A DNA stretch of 64,000 bases from contig JADYZP010000028.1 in assembly GCA_020853025.1 (NCBI GenBank), positions 124,001 to 188,000 on the forward strand, written 5' to 3'. Positions 46,335 to 55,892 of the stretch are shown here, in pieces; the stretch's first letter is position 1; the number at the start of each line of letters is the position of its first letter. Position numbers and translations under genes: made by a program. This DNA is from Burkholderiales bacterium (GTDB lineage: Bacteria; Pseudomonadota; Gammaproteobacteria; Burkholderiales; Casimicrobiaceae). The notes under the pieces were generated by a model that was not told the DNA's origin, did no database searches, and was given only the letters and a program-made list of their open reading frames with translations.

Positions 46335-47164
46335 CTTCGGTGCCGGAGCAGACAGTCGAGCACGACCAGGCTGGCATCGGCGGTGACGACGTCGGGCCCG
46401 CGGTCGTTGGCGATCAGGCGCGCCGCGTCAGACAGCGTCACCCGCCTGTGTTCCACGGCCTCGCCATCCTGGTTGGCGGGTACGAATGCGTCCGGCAGCC
46501 ACAGGTCGTGGACGAAGATCGTCTCCCAGTGCAGTCCGTCCGGCTGGTCGCGACGGATCAGGAGGGCGCCCGCTGCGCGTGCGGTGCCGGCGAGCTGCGC
46601 CGTGATGCCGGCTTCCTCCCACGCCTCCTTGACGACGGTATCGGCGATCGTGGCGCCGGCGGCGATGCCGCCGCCCACGAGGTTGTCGAGCAGCCCGGGG
46701 TCGATCGCCTTGCCCGCGCTGCGCCGGGCGAACCACATCGTCACGTGCTCGCCGTCGCGCACCAGGCCGTTTACGTGTGCGGCGCGCGTATGCACGCCGA
46801 AGTAACGCGCTGCCGCCCGCTCCAGCGTAAACCATGGCGGCGCATTCCACGCCGGCGCGACGACGTAGCGCTCGTCGCGCCATGCGCTGAGCACGCCTTC
46901 GCGGGCGAGCTGGCTTGCCACCTGTGCGAGTGCGCGGCTGCGTCGCTGCTCGTTGCCAAGGCCATCGACGAATTCGATCGCCTCGTGCCCGACACGAAAG
47001 ACGTCGGCGAACTCTGCGAGCCGCCTGGCACGCGCATCGCTAACCCAGCCGGCCACCGCGCCGTCGACCCGCAGCGGCAGATAGTGCTGCGCCGGCGGAG
47101 CGAGCACCCGTGCGAGGCGCACCTCGATGGCAGCCAAGGTAGCGGCATCGATCACGTAGGGCAT
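46331..47164 (-). CDS. DUF4743/Nudix hydrolase
   Basis: 277 residues: an N-terminal DUF4743 region (about 15-120) and a Nudix domain (about 125-265). The Nudix box is [22 protein letters not shown]; the catalytic EAWEEAG helix is intact, but the REU arginine is Lys, as in thiamine-pyrophosphokinase-like Nudix proteins. Those relatives can hydrolyse damaged thiamine diphosphates; the true substrate cannot be read here. Convergent with phnW, divergent from folD. Confidence 0.85.
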   Translation of the reverse strand: MPYVIDAATLAAIEVRLARVLAPPAQHYLPLRVDGAVAGWVSDARARRLAEFADVFRVGHEAIEFVDGLGNEQRRSRALAQVASQLAREGVLSAWRDERYVVAPAWNAPPWFTLERAAARYFGVHTRAAHVNGLVRDGEHVTMWFARRSAGKAIDPGLLDNLVGGGIAAGATIADTVVKEAWEEAGITAQLAGTARAAGALLIRRDQPDGLHWETIFVHDLWLPDAFVPANQDGEAVEHRRVTLSDAARLIANDRGPDVVTADASLVVLDCLLRHRS

Positions 47165-47349
47165 GGTGGTGGCCTTTTAGCGGAGGTCCTGTTCGAGCGC
47201 AAGTCCGCACGCGATGGGCCAACGCGTCGCTGCGGTAGAATTGCGGGCGTCCCTGCACGATCGCGCGCTGCGGCCCCGATGGAGCCGCCCGACAGGTGGA
47301 CAGCGGTCCGTGGCCACCAAATAACTTCAACCGACCAGCGACTTTCAAA

Positions 47350-48207
47350 TTGAGCGCAACGATTATCGACGGCCGTGCCGTCGCCCAGCGAGTCACCGAA
47401 GAAGTGCGCATAGAGGTGGCCGAACACGTCGCCGCCGGGCACACGGCGCCGGGACTCGCCGTCGTCCATGTCGGCGATGACGCCGCGTCGCAGATCTATG
47501 TGCGCAACAAGCGCCGGACCACCGAGGCGGCCGGCATGCGTTCCTTCGCCTTCGACCTGCCGGCATCGGCGAGCGAGGCGCAGTTGCTGGCGCTGATCGA
47601 CCGGCTGAACGCGGACCCGGCGGTAAACGCCATCCTGGTGCAGTTGCCGCTGCCGAAGCAGATCGACGCCGAGCACGTGATCGAGCGCATCGACCCGAAA
47701 AAAGATGTCGATGGCTTTCATCCCTACAACGTCGGGCGGCTGGTGCTGAAGATGCCGGTGCTGCGGCCGTGCACGCCGTGGGGCTGCATGCGGCTGCTGC
47801 GCGAAACGGGCGTGGATCTTGTTGGCAAGCACGCGGTCGTGATCGGCCAGTCGAACATCGTCGGCCGTCCGATGGCGATGGAACTGCTGATGGCGCGCTG
47901 CACGGTGACGATCTGCCATTCGGCGACGCGGGACCTGCCGGGCCTCGTGCGGCAGGCGGACATCGTCGTGGCGGGCATCGGCAAGCCCAAGTTCGTGCAG
48001 GGCGCGTGGTTGCAGCCTGGCGCCATCGTCATCGACGTCGGCATCAACCGGCTTCCCGACGGCAAGCTTTGTGGCGACGTCGACTTCGATTCGGCGATCG
48101 AAGTCGCCGGATGGATCACGCCGGTGCCGGGAGGCGTGGGACCGATGACCATCGCCACGCTACTCGCCAACGCGCTGTGCGCGGCGCGCTGGCAGCAGGA
48201 GGCTTGA
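47350..48207 (+). CDS. folD: Bifunctional methylenetetrahydrofolate dehydrogenase/cyclohydrolase
   Basis: Interconverts 5,10-methylene-, methenyl- and 10-formyl-tetrahydrofolate. 285 residues from TTG 47350 ([15 protein letters not shown], the family's N-terminus). [14 protein letters not shown] is the first signature with the catalytic Lys, and [15 protein letters not shown] is the NADP site. The C-terminal block [15 protein letters not shown] is intact. An upstream in-frame GTG at 47296 would add unrelated residues. TAGAAT at 47236-47241 is a possible -10 box. It converges on the aldehyde dehydrogenase gene with a 7-bp gap. Confidence 0.95.
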   Translation: MSATIIDGRAVAQRVTEEVRIEVAEHVAAGHTAPGLAVVHVGDDAASQIYVRNKRRTTEAAGMRSFAFDLPASASEAQLLALIDRLNADPAVNAILVQLPLPKQIDAEHVIERIDPKKDVDGFHPYNVGRLVLKMPVLRPCTPWGCMRLLRETGVDLVGKHAVVIGQSNIVGRPMAMELLMARCTVTICHSATRDLPGLVRQADIVVAGIGKPKFVQGAWLQPGAIVIDVGINRLPDGKLCGDVDFDSAIEVAGWITPVPGGVGPMTIATLLANALCAARWQQEA

Positions 48208-48214
48208 AGCGCTT

Positions 48215-49591
48215 TTAGGCTCGGCGCAGGTGCCAGGCCTTCGGCCGTGTGAACGCCTGGATGCCGTAGGTGGAAAGCGTCAGCCCCATCCCCGACGCCT
48301 TTCGCCCCGACCACGGCAGCCGCGGGCTCACGCGGTCGCAGCAATTCCAGTAGACGGTGCCTGCGTCGACCCGGCGCAGAATTTTCTTTGCGCGCTTTTC
48401 GTCGGCGGTGTAGACGCCGGCGGTGAGTCCGTAGGCGGTATCGTTCATCAGCGCCACGGCTTCGTCATCGCCGGCGACGGCCTGCAGGCCGATGATCGGT
48501 CCGAAGGACTCGTCGCGCATCAGCATCATCCGGTGGTCAGCGTCGGCAAATACCGTCGGCTCGAACCAGTTGCCCTTGCCCTTTCCCTTCGGCACGCTGC
48601 CGCCCGCCAGCAGGCGTGCACCTTTCTTTCTTGCATCCGCGACCTGCTTTTGCAGTACCGCGAGTTGCGGGCGGCGGGTGATGGCGCCGATGTAGGTCGC
48701 CTCGTCCTGCGGGTTGCCCTGCTTCATGTTCTTGACTTCCGCCACGAAGGCTTTGACGAAGGCCTCGTAGATTTTCGCGTGCACGTAGATGCGCTCGACC
48801 GAGCAGCACGACTGGCCGGTGTTGTAGAACGCGCCGTCGCTGACAGCCGCGGCGGCGGCGCTGATGTCGACGTCTTCCGCCACGTAGACCGGGTCCTTGC
48901 CGCCAAGCTCGAGTTGTGTCTTGATCATCCGCCGGCCGGTGCTCGCGGCAATCTTGACTCCGGTGGCGTAGGACCCGGTGAAGAACACGCCGTCGACCGG
49001 CTGCCGCAGCAGCATGGCGCCGATCTTGCCGTCGCCGATCACCGGTATGAAGACGTCGTCGGGGATGCCGGCCGCGTGCAGCAGGTCGGCGATGTGCATG
49101 CCTGTCAGCGTGGCGAATTCCGACGGCTTGTAGAGTACCGTGTTGCCCGCCGCGAGCGCCGGGACGAAGACGTTGCTGCCGACGAAGTAAGGATAGTTCC
49201 ACGCGGAGATGTTGGCGACGACGCCGAGCGGTTCGTGTGCGATGCGCTCCTGCATTACGCCATCGGTGTCGGTGTGGACCTTTTGTTCGCGCAAGACGCG
49301 CTCGCTTTGTTCGAGAAAGAACTCGATGCGGCCGGCGAGTCCCTTCAGCTCGTTGCGCGATTGGCGGATAGGCTTGCCGACTTCCAAAGTCAGAGTCCGC
49401 GCCAGTTCCGGCGCCCGCTCGGTGATTAGTTCGCCGAAGCTGCGGATCGCGGCCAGTCGTTTCCTGATCGGTGTCGCTGCCCAGGCGGTCTGTGCAGCGG
49501 CTGCGCGCTCGTATTTATTGCGTACCGACTTCGCGTTGTCGGAAGTGACATCGGCCAGCACGGCACCGGTCGCGGGATTGATGATCTTCAT
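48215..49591 (-). CDS. Aldehyde dehydrogenase family protein
   Basis: 458 residues. The catalytic Cys is in NTGQSCCSVERI, the base Glu in LELGGKDP, and the Asn in AWNYPYFVG; NAD-binding FTGSYATGVKIAA is present. It is shorter at the N-terminus than most members (about 490). It is 52 bp behind the iron alcohol dehydrogenase and in the same direction as the glutamine-synthetase-like gene, so it would oxidise the aldehyde made by that dehydrogenase. The precise substrate is unknown. Confidence 0.93.
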   Translation of the reverse strand: MKIINPATGAVLADVTSDNAKSVRNKYERAAAAQTAWAATPIRKRLAAIRSFGELITERAPELARTLTLEVGKPIRQSRNELKGLAGRIEFFLEQSERVLREQKVHTDTDGVMQERIAHEPLGVVANISAWNYPYFVGSNVFVPALAAGNTVLYKPSEFATLTGMHIADLLHAAGIPDDVFIPVIGDGKIGAMLLRQPVDGVFFTGSYATGVKIAASTGRRMIKTQLELGGKDPVYVAEDVDISAAAAAVSDGAFYNTGQSCCSVERIYVHAKIYEAFVKAFVAEVKNMKQGNPQDEATYIGAITRRPQLAVLQKQVADARKKGARLLAGGSVPKGKGKGNWFEPTVFADADHRMMLMRDESFGPIIGLQAVAGDDEAVALMNDTAYGLTAGVYTADEKRAKKILRRVDAGTVYWNCCDRVSPRLPWSGRKASGMGLTLSTYGIQAFTRPKAWHLRRA

Positions 49592-49643
49592 GGCAGAGTA
49601 CGAGCCTCTCGTTGTTTGCCTGCCGGTTTAGCGTTGCCCGCCG

Positions 49644-50813
49644 CTACAGCGCTGCGGCGAAGATGGCCTCGAAGTCTGCCGCCGTACACGGGCGCGGATT
49701 GGTCTGATGGCAGATGTCCGCCACCGCCACTTCCACCAGCCGTCCGATGTCGGCCCGCGTCGCCGCCCGCGGCGCGCAGCAGCCGGAGAGCTTCGCGGGA
49801 ATACCGATTGCGGTTTTCAGTTCGACGAGCCAGACGATGAAAGCGCGCCCGCGCGCTTCCGCGCTTCCGGCGTCGCCGCCGCGCACCCCTGCCACGTGGG
49901 CGAGTTCCGCCAGCTTGTCGGTGGCGGCGGGCAGGTTGAAGCGCATCACGTGGTCGATCATGATGCCGTTGGCGAGCCCATGGTGCATGTCGAGCACCGT
50001 CGACAGCGCATGCGCGCAGGAATGGACGGCGCCCAGGTCCTTCTGGAACGCGATCGCACCCATCATCGAGCTCATCAGCATGTCCGCCCGGGCGGCGAGG
50101 TCGTGTCCGTCCTTCACCGCCAATGGCAGCGCGCGCGCGGCGATGCGCACGCCTTCGAGTGCGATGCCGTCGCACAGCGGGTGATACGCAGGCGACAGGT
50201 AGGATTCGACGTTGTGCGTCAGCGCATCCATGCCGGTGGCCGCCGTGATCGGCGACGGCAGGTCGAGCGTCAGTTCGGGGTCGGCGAACACCGCCTTGGC
50301 GAGCAGCAAAGGCGAGAAAATGATCTTCTTCACGTGCGTCTCGTCGTCGGAAATCACCGCCGAGCGGCCGACCTCCGAGCCGGTACCCGCGGTAGTCGGC
50401 AGTGCGACGAAATGCGGAATCGGCCCATCGATGGCGCGCACCGCCGGATGGTCCCACGCGTACTCGAGGATGTCGCCGGGACGCGCAGCCATCAGTGCAA
50501 CGGCTTTGGCGACATCGAGCGCCGCGCCACCGCCCAAGCCTACCACCGCGTCGGCGCGATGCGCGCGATACGCGGCGGCGCCGTCCATCACCTGTCGACG
50601 AACCGGATTGCCCGCGATGTCGGAGTAGACGGCGACGTCCAGACCCTCGAGTTCGGACAGGAAAGCGGGAAGCAGCTCCAGTGCCGCGATGCCGCGATCG
50701 GTCACCAGCAGCGGCCGCTTGATGCCTTCAGCCTGCAGATGCCCGACGACACGACGGCGCGCACCGGCGCCGAAGTGGATGGTGGTCGGAAAGGCGAAAC
50801 GTTCGATGCTCAT
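49644..50813 (-). CDS. Iron-containing alcohol dehydrogenase
   Basis: 389 residues of the group III (Fe-ADH) family. The NAD loop VGLGGGAALDVAKAVAL is at about 90-105, PTTAGTGSEV is at about 140, and the metal ligands sit in GMDALTHNVESYLSP, VHSCAHALS and MHHGLANG. The start is ATG 50813 (MSIERFAFPTTIHFGAGA), not the longer frame to 50945. It stands between the GS-like ligase and an aldehyde dehydrogenase, suggesting oxidation of an alcohol group on a gamma-glutamylated amino alcohol. Confidence 0.92.
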   Translation of the reverse strand: MSIERFAFPTTIHFGAGARRRVVGHLQAEGIKRPLLVTDRGIAALELLPAFLSELEGLDVAVYSDIAGNPVRRQVMDGAAAYRAHRADAVVGLGGGAALDVAKAVALMAARPGDILEYAWDHPAVRAIDGPIPHFVALPTTAGTGSEVGRSAVISDDETHVKKIIFSPLLLAKAVFADPELTLDLPSPITAATGMDALTHNVESYLSPAYHPLCDGIALEGVRIAARALPLAVKDGHDLAARADMLMSSMMGAIAFQKDLGAVHSCAHALSTVLDMHHGLANGIMIDHVMRFNLPAATDKLAELAHVAGVRGGDAGSAEARGRAFIVWLVELKTAIGIPAKLSGCCAPRAATRADIGRLVEVAVADICHQTNPRPCTAADFEAIFAAAL

Positions 50814-51000
50814 GAATGATCCGAAATGGGAAGAATTCCGACGATGATAAACCGAAGCGTGTGCGGTGACCGCCGTTACCGGCTTGCACACCGGCTCCTC
50901 GAAGCTCGACGTGAACGCCTCCGGGTGCTCGCGCAACCCGCGCAACCGGATGTCGCGGTAGGCCGCGGCGTCGGCTGGCGCCAGTCGCCGGATCGACAGT

Positions 51001-52374
51001 TCAGATGATTTCGAAATAGCGCTTCAACTCCCAGTCGGTCACCGCGTCGAGCCACTGCCGCCATTCCCACTCGCGGGTAGCCGCGAAGTGGTCGACAAAG
51101 TCGTCGCCCAGCCAGTCGCGCGCGACATCCGACTTCTCGAAGACCCGGGTCGTCTCGATCAGCGTGCGCGGAGCGCGCGGCATATTTTCGGCACCCTGGT
51201 TGGTGCCGGTGATGGCGGGGGCCGTAAGCTTCATGTTCTTCTCGACGCCGTGCAGGCCGGCAGCGAGCACCGCCGCCATCGCCAGGTACGGATTGACGTC
51301 GGCGCCCGGGCAGCGGGTCTCGAGCCGGGTCGATTTCGGACTGCCCGGGATCACGCGAAAGCTCGCGGTGCGGTTGTCGACACCCCACGTCGGCTTCACT
51401 GGCGCCCAGAAACCGTCGACCAGTCGCTTGTAGCTGTTGATCGTCGGCCAGTACATCGGCGCGAACTGCATCAGCGCGGCGATTTGTCCGGCGAGAAAGC
51501 TCTCGAACAGGCGGCTCATTCCATGCGCGCCCTTGGGATCGTAGAAGCGGTTGGTCTTGCCGTCGGACAGCGACTGGTGGATGTGACCGGAGCATCCGGG
51601 ATACTGCGCGCTCCACTTGGCCATGAAGCTCGGCATGATGTCGAAACGCGCTCCGATATCCTTGGCGCCACTCTTGAACAGCACTGCGCGGTCGGCGGCT
51701 TCAAGCGCATCAGAAAAGAGAATCGCGACCTCGTAGACGCCGGGGCCGGTTTCCGTGTGCAGGCCTTCGATCGGAACGCCGAAGGCGCCGAGTTCGTTGA
51801 ACAACGCGGCGAAGTAGGGTTGCGCGCCATTCGCGCGGAGCAACGAGTAACCGAACATGCCGGGCGTGATCGGCTCCGGATCGACGCCCTTCTTCTGCGC
51901 CCAGCTCTGCGGCGTCTCGGCGAAGTTGAAGAACTCGAACTCCATCCCGCACATCGGCATCAAGCCCAGCTTCTCGGCGCGCTTGAGCACCCGCTTCAAC
52001 ACCTGTCGCGGGCACAGCGGATGCGGAACTTCCTTGCCGTCCCGGGTGGCGACGAATTCGCCCAGGAAGAACGGCACGCCGTCGTCCCAGGGGACGCTGC
52101 GGTAGGTGGAAAGGTCGATGCGCGCCAGCGCGTCGGGAAAGCCCTTGTGCCAGCCGGTGATCTTCGTGTTGTCGTAGCAGACGTCCTGCAGATCCCAGCC
52201 GAAGACGACGTCACAAAAGCCGAAGCCGCCTTCCGCCGCCGAGACGAACTTGTCCTTGTGGATGTACTTGCCTCGCAGCACCCCGTCGATGTCGGACACG
52301 GCGACCTTGACGCGGGTGCCGGGGGCCTTGCGGATCGCGTCGATGACCTTGGCGGGCGTAGACGGCGTCGGCAT
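51001..52374 (-). CDS. Glutamine synthetase family protein (gamma-glutamyl amine ligase-like)
   Basis: 457 residues with GS beta-grasp and catalytic domains. The N-terminal VKVAVSDIDGVLRGKYIHKDKF, the catalytic GMEFEFFNF and GHIHQSLSD motifs (metal ligands) and the RVIPGSPKSTRLETRCPGAD region are visible. The adenylylation-loop NLY motif of GlnA is not seen. GS-like proteins of this class ligate glutamate to amines (putrescine, ethanolamine, isopropylamine). The following Fe-ADH and aldehyde dehydrogenase favour an amino alcohol. A 187-bp gap precedes the Fe-ADH gene. Confidence 0.9.
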   Translation of the reverse strand: MPTPSTPAKVIDAIRKAPGTRVKVAVSDIDGVLRGKYIHKDKFVSAAEGGFGFCDVVFGWDLQDVCYDNTKITGWHKGFPDALARIDLSTYRSVPWDDGVPFFLGEFVATRDGKEVPHPLCPRQVLKRVLKRAEKLGLMPMCGMEFEFFNFAETPQSWAQKKGVDPEPITPGMFGYSLLRANGAQPYFAALFNELGAFGVPIEGLHTETGPGVYEVAILFSDALEAADRAVLFKSGAKDIGARFDIMPSFMAKWSAQYPGCSGHIHQSLSDGKTNRFYDPKGAHGMSRLFESFLAGQIAALMQFAPMYWPTINSYKRLVDGFWAPVKPTWGVDNRTASFRVIPGSPKSTRLETRCPGADVNPYLAMAAVLAAGLHGVEKNMKLTAPAITGTNQGAENMPRAPRTLIETTRVFEKSDVARDWLGDDFVDHFAATREWEWRQWLDAVTDWELKRYFEII

Positions 52375-52720
52375 CGCGATGGCTCCATGAGAGGTCTAAG
52401 GGGACCGGAGCGCGATTCTAGCGCAGGAGGCCGCGACAGGAGGGCTCGATGGGACGATGCCGGAACCTAAGGTCCCGTCGTCGATCTCCCCCGCGCCTTC
52501 GCTCGCGGCGTTCGTGCTGGCGTGGGTCATCGGTCTGCACGGGGCTGCGGGTGGCCGCTGCCGTGACGGTGTTGCGCCGTGCCTCGTTGCAGCCTCCCGG
52601 CCGTCCTTGCAAGGCGGTCGGCCCGCGGGTTTGGTAGCATCGCCGTCGAGGCTCACCTGCCGCGGCCGACGGCAGACGTGGGGTGCGCAGCGGTGTGGTC
52701 CCGGGAAAGGTGCGATCGAC
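52375..52720. other. Intergenic region without a recognisable gene
   Basis: 346 bp between the divergent GS-like gene and the gluconokinase stub. Open frames here look like GC-rich noise (Pro/Arg/Ala filler). TAGCAT (52635-52640) is a possible -10 for the rightward genes, but TTGCAA lies 22 bp away, too far. I see no tRNA or riboswitch-like fold. Confidence 0.6.
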
Positions 52721-52870
52721 GTGATACTCGTCTTGATGGGTGTGTGCGGATGCGGCAAGACCACGGTCGGTCGGGCGCTTGCCGACGCGCTCGGCTGGCC
52801 GTTCCACGATGCCGACGATTTTCATCCGCCGGCCAATGTCGCGAAAATGGCGTCTGGGGTTTCGGCGTGA
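52721..52870 (+). pseudogene. Gluconokinase 5' stub
   Basis: 49 codons from GTG 52721 read like the start of gluconokinase: VILVLMGVCGCGKTTVGRAL, with a P-loop of GVCGCGKT, then WPFHDADDFHPPANVAKMASG. The family is about 165-175 residues long and continues past this block; here the frame ends at TGA 52868-52870, where metC starts. The catalytic remainder is missing, so the gene is a remnant, or a short leader that couples translation to metC through the GTGA overlap. Confidence 0.65.
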
Positions 52871-54045
52871 GCCGCCCACGACGCTACCGCCCGGCCACGC
52901 TGGTCGGCCACCTCGGACGCTCGCCGCGCAAGTGGCTGGGCGCAGTCAATACGCCGGTGCTGAGGGCTTCGACGATCGTTTTTCCTACCGTCGCCGAGCT
53001 GCATGCGTCGGCGCGGGGCGAGCACCCGGGATTGAGCTACGGACTGCACGGCCTGCCGACGGTGACCGACCTGCAGGCAGCCGTCGCCGAGCTGGAAGGT
53101 GGCCACGCCGCGCTGGCGGTCCCGTCGGGGCTGACAGCGAGCACGCTGCCGCTACTGGCGCTGCTGCAGCCGGGCGACCATGTACTGGTGACGGATTCGG
53201 TGTACGGCCCGACTCGTCGCTTCTGCGATCTGCATTTGCAGCGCCTGGGTGTGCAGGTCGGCTACTACGATCCGTTGCTGGGTGGACGTATCGAACGCGA
53301 GTTCCGCGCCAACACCAGGCTGGTGTTCGTCGAGTCGCCGGGTTCGCTGACCTTCGAGGTGCAGGACGTGCCCGCCATCGCCGCCGTCGCGCACGCGCAT
53401 GGCGCGTGGGTCGTGATGGACAACACCTGGGCGACGCCGCTCTTCTTTCGCGCCTTCGAGCACGGCGTCGATGTCTCGGTGCACGCGGCGACCAAGTACA
53501 TCGGCGGCCATTCCGACGTATTGCTCGGCCTGGTGGTCGGCAACGAGGCAACGTGGCCCGCGCTGCATCGGTTGTGGACCGACATGGGCGTCACCGCGTC
53601 GACCGACGATTGCTTTCTCGCACTGCGCGGTTTGCGCACGCTCGCCGCGCGCCTCGACCGGCAGCAGGCGAGCGGCCTCACGCTCGCGCGTTGGCTGCGC
53701 GAGCGGCCGGAAGTGCGCGAGGTGCTGCACCCGGGACTACCGGGCGCACGTGGGCACGATTTGTGGAAGCGCGATTTTCGCGGTGCTTCGAGCCTTTTCG
53801 GCGTCGTGCTGCGTCCGGTGGCGCCCGAACGCATTGCGGCGATGCTCGATGGCCTCGAACTGTTCTCGATGGGCTACAGCTGGGGAGGCTACGAGAGTCT
53901 GCTCATCCCGACCACTCCGGAGAGCGCGCGCACGGCGACGGTCTGGAAACCGGGCGGACCCTGCCTGCGCTTCGCGGTGGGACTTGAGGATCCGGAGGAC
54001 CTGATCGAGGATCTCGAAGCGGGGTTCGCGCGGCTCCAGGGCTGA
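52867..54045 (+). CDS. metC: Cystathionine beta-lyase
   Basis: PLP enzyme converting cystathionine to homocysteine, pyruvate and ammonia. 392 residues from GTG 52867 (GTGA overlap with the gluconokinase stub). The PLP lysine is in HAATKYIGGHSDVLLG, the phosphate/stacking block is ATPLFFRAFEHGVDVSVHA, and the N-terminal GAVNTPVLRASTIVFPT matches MetC rather than MetB. The C-terminus ends with FAVGLEDPEDLIEDLEAGF. No S-adenosylmethionine riboswitch or MetR box was recognised upstream. Confidence 0.9.
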   Translation: MSRPRRYRPATLVGHLGRSPRKWLGAVNTPVLRASTIVFPTVAELHASARGEHPGLSYGLHGLPTVTDLQAAVAELEGGHAALAVPSGLTASTLPLLALLQPGDHVLVTDSVYGPTRRFCDLHLQRLGVQVGYYDPLLGGRIEREFRANTRLVFVESPGSLTFEVQDVPAIAAVAHAHGAWVVMDNTWATPLFFRAFEHGVDVSVHAATKYIGGHSDVLLGLVVGNEATWPALHRLWTDMGVTASTDDCFLALRGLRTLAARLDRQQASGLTLARWLRERPEVREVLHPGLPGARGHDLWKRDFRGASSLFGVVLRPVAPERIAAMLDGLELFSMGYSWGGYESLLIPTTPESARTATVWKPGGPCLRFAVGLEDPEDLIEDLEAGFARLQG

Positions 54046-54120
54046 AAAGCAGGGCCGGACTCGAAGCGCGCGACCGTGGTGCGCCAATTCGACGGTATTT
54101 GCCGATTGTCGAGCATGATC

Positions 54121-55878
54121 CTACTCATTCACCTCCCGTGCCTTGGCGTCGCGCAGATGATCCTTGATCTCTTGAATCGTGCTCAACTGCAGAAGATGCC
54201 TGGCGAATGACTCTGCGTGCTGCATCCGGGTTGCGCGAATCGCATTCTTGATCTCCAGCAGATCGCCGGGGCTGACACTGAGACTGCGAAATCCCAATCC
54301 GAGCAACAGCGCGGTGTACGCGGGGTTGCCGGCCATCTCGCCGCATATGGAAACGTTTCTGCCGGCCGCCTTGGCCGCCGTCGCCACGGATGCGAGAGTC
54401 TCCAGCATGGCCGGATGCAGCGGCTCGTAATACGACGACACGTCGTTGCTCGTGCGGTCGGTGGTCAACAGGTACTGCACGAGATCGTTGGTGCCGATGC
54501 TGAAGAAGTCGACCTCTTGCGCCAACCGTGCGGCCAAGATGGCGGCCGCCGGGGTCTCGATCATCGCGCCCACCGGAATGCGGGGGTTGAACGCCTGCCG
54601 ATCGGCTGCCAGGCTCGCCTTCATGCTCTCGATGACCACCTTGGCCGCGCGGACGTCTTCGACGCCACCGACCATCGGAAGCAGAATGGAGACCGGATGC
54701 GTTGCGCTCAGGCGGAGAATCGCGCGCAACTGGGCACGCAGAATTTCGGGATGCGCCAGCAGCAGCCGGATGCCCCGGCGTCCCAACGACGGGTTGGCTT
54801 CGCGGGGCAGCGGAAAGTACGGAAGTATTTTGTCGCTGCCGGTGTCGAGCACCCGGATCACGACTTCACGCGGCTTTAACCGTTCCGCCGTGGCACGATA
54901 CACGTGGTACTGTTCTTCCTCCGAAGGGAAATGATCCTGCACGAGAAAGACGAATTCAGTCCGATACAATCCCACGCCTTCGGCGTTCAAGCTGGCGGCG
55001 ACTACCGCGTCGGCGGATTTGCCGATGTTGGCGCAAAGCTTGATCGCAACGCCATCCCGCGTCACCGCCGGCAAATCGAGCAAGCCTTTGAGCGCGGTTT
55101 CGTGCGCTTGCAGATCCGCTTCCAGGCGGTCGTACTCGCGCAGAATCGCCGGCGTTGGATTGATGAACACCCGACCCGCCAAGCCGTCGACGATCAGTTG
55201 GTCGCCCGACTGGATTCTTTTCGCGGCAGCGGGAACGTGAATCAACATCGGGATGCGGCGCGCGCGCGCGAGGATCGTGGCATGCGCCGTTTGTCCGCCG
55301 GTTTCGGCCACTAGCCCGCGAATCGTCTGCCCGTCCAACTGCGCGATGACGGATGGCAGCAACTCGGTGGTGACCAGGATGCCGCCGTCAGGCAGGATGG
55401 GCATTGCCGGTCGCTGGCCTTTAGCCAACGCGTCGAGCAGGCGTTTTCCGACGTCGCGCAAGTCCGCCGCCCGCTCCTGGAAGTAGGCGTCCTCCAGTCG
55501 AGCGAATATGGACGCCAGCTTCTCGATGGCACCGTCCACTGCGGCTTCCACATTGACCTTGCCCGACAGGCACCGGGTACTGACCTCCTCGCGTAACGCA
55601 ACATCGTGCAACAGAAGAACCTGAGCCTCGAAAATGTCGGCCTCGTGCTTGCCGGTATCCCGTTGAACGATCTCCTGCAAACGCTTGAGATCACGCTCGA
55701 CGATGGAAATTGCGGCATCGAGTCGTTCCATTTCGAAAGGCGCTTCGCGAGCATCGATCGTGCGTCGGGGCACGATCGTGTCTTCAGCGCAGCCGCACAC
55801 GACGGCCGGCCCGCGGGCGAGCCCCGAGGAAGCCACCTCACCGAGGATCATCTCTGCAGGTTTTGCTTTTTCTGTCAT
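54121..55878 (-). CDS. Phosphoenolpyruvate-protein phosphotransferase (PtsI-like enzyme I)
   Basis: 585 residues, the enzyme I length. The phosphorylated His199 is in AETGGQTAHATILAR (canonical GGRTSHxAI, so Arg is replaced by Gln). The PEP-binding region has GLYRTEFVFL, and FFSIGTNDLVQYLLTTDR; the catalytic Cys is in ISICGEMAGNP. No HPr or enzyme II gene is nearby. It is 14 bp behind livG in an ABC-transporter unit. The codon use appears less GC-rich than that of flanking genes, suggesting acquisition. A role in sugar transport or in nitrogen-type phosphorelay cannot be decided. Confidence 0.82.
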   Translation of the reverse strand: MTEKAKPAEMILGEVASSGLARGPAVVCGCAEDTIVPRRTIDAREAPFEMERLDAAISIVERDLKRLQEIVQRDTGKHEADIFEAQVLLLHDVALREEVSTRCLSGKVNVEAAVDGAIEKLASIFARLEDAYFQERAADLRDVGKRLLDALAKGQRPAMPILPDGGILVTTELLPSVIAQLDGQTIRGLVAETGGQTAHATILARARRIPMLIHVPAAAKRIQSGDQLIVDGLAGRVFINPTPAILREYDRLEADLQAHETALKGLLDLPAVTRDGVAIKLCANIGKSADAVVAASLNAEGVGLYRTEFVFLVQDHFPSEEEQYHVYRATAERLKPREVVIRVLDTGSDKILPYFPLPREANPSLGRRGIRLLLAHPEILRAQLRAILRLSATHPVSILLPMVGGVEDVRAAKVVIESMKASLAADRQAFNPRIPVGAMIETPAAAILAARLAQEVDFFSIGTNDLVQYLLTTDRTSNDVSSYYEPLHPAMLETLASVATAAKAAGRNVSICGEMAGNPAYTALLLGLGFRSLSVSPGDLLEIKNAIRATRMQHAESFARHLLQLSTIQEIKDHLRDAKAREVNE

Positions 55879-55892
55879 CGGTCAAAGCCGGT

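Noticed and set aside
52375-52720. Possible small genes between the GS-like gene and metC
   Set aside because: Frames lack ribosome sites and read as Arg/Pro/Ala filler; only the gluconokinase stub at 52721 has recognisable similarity.
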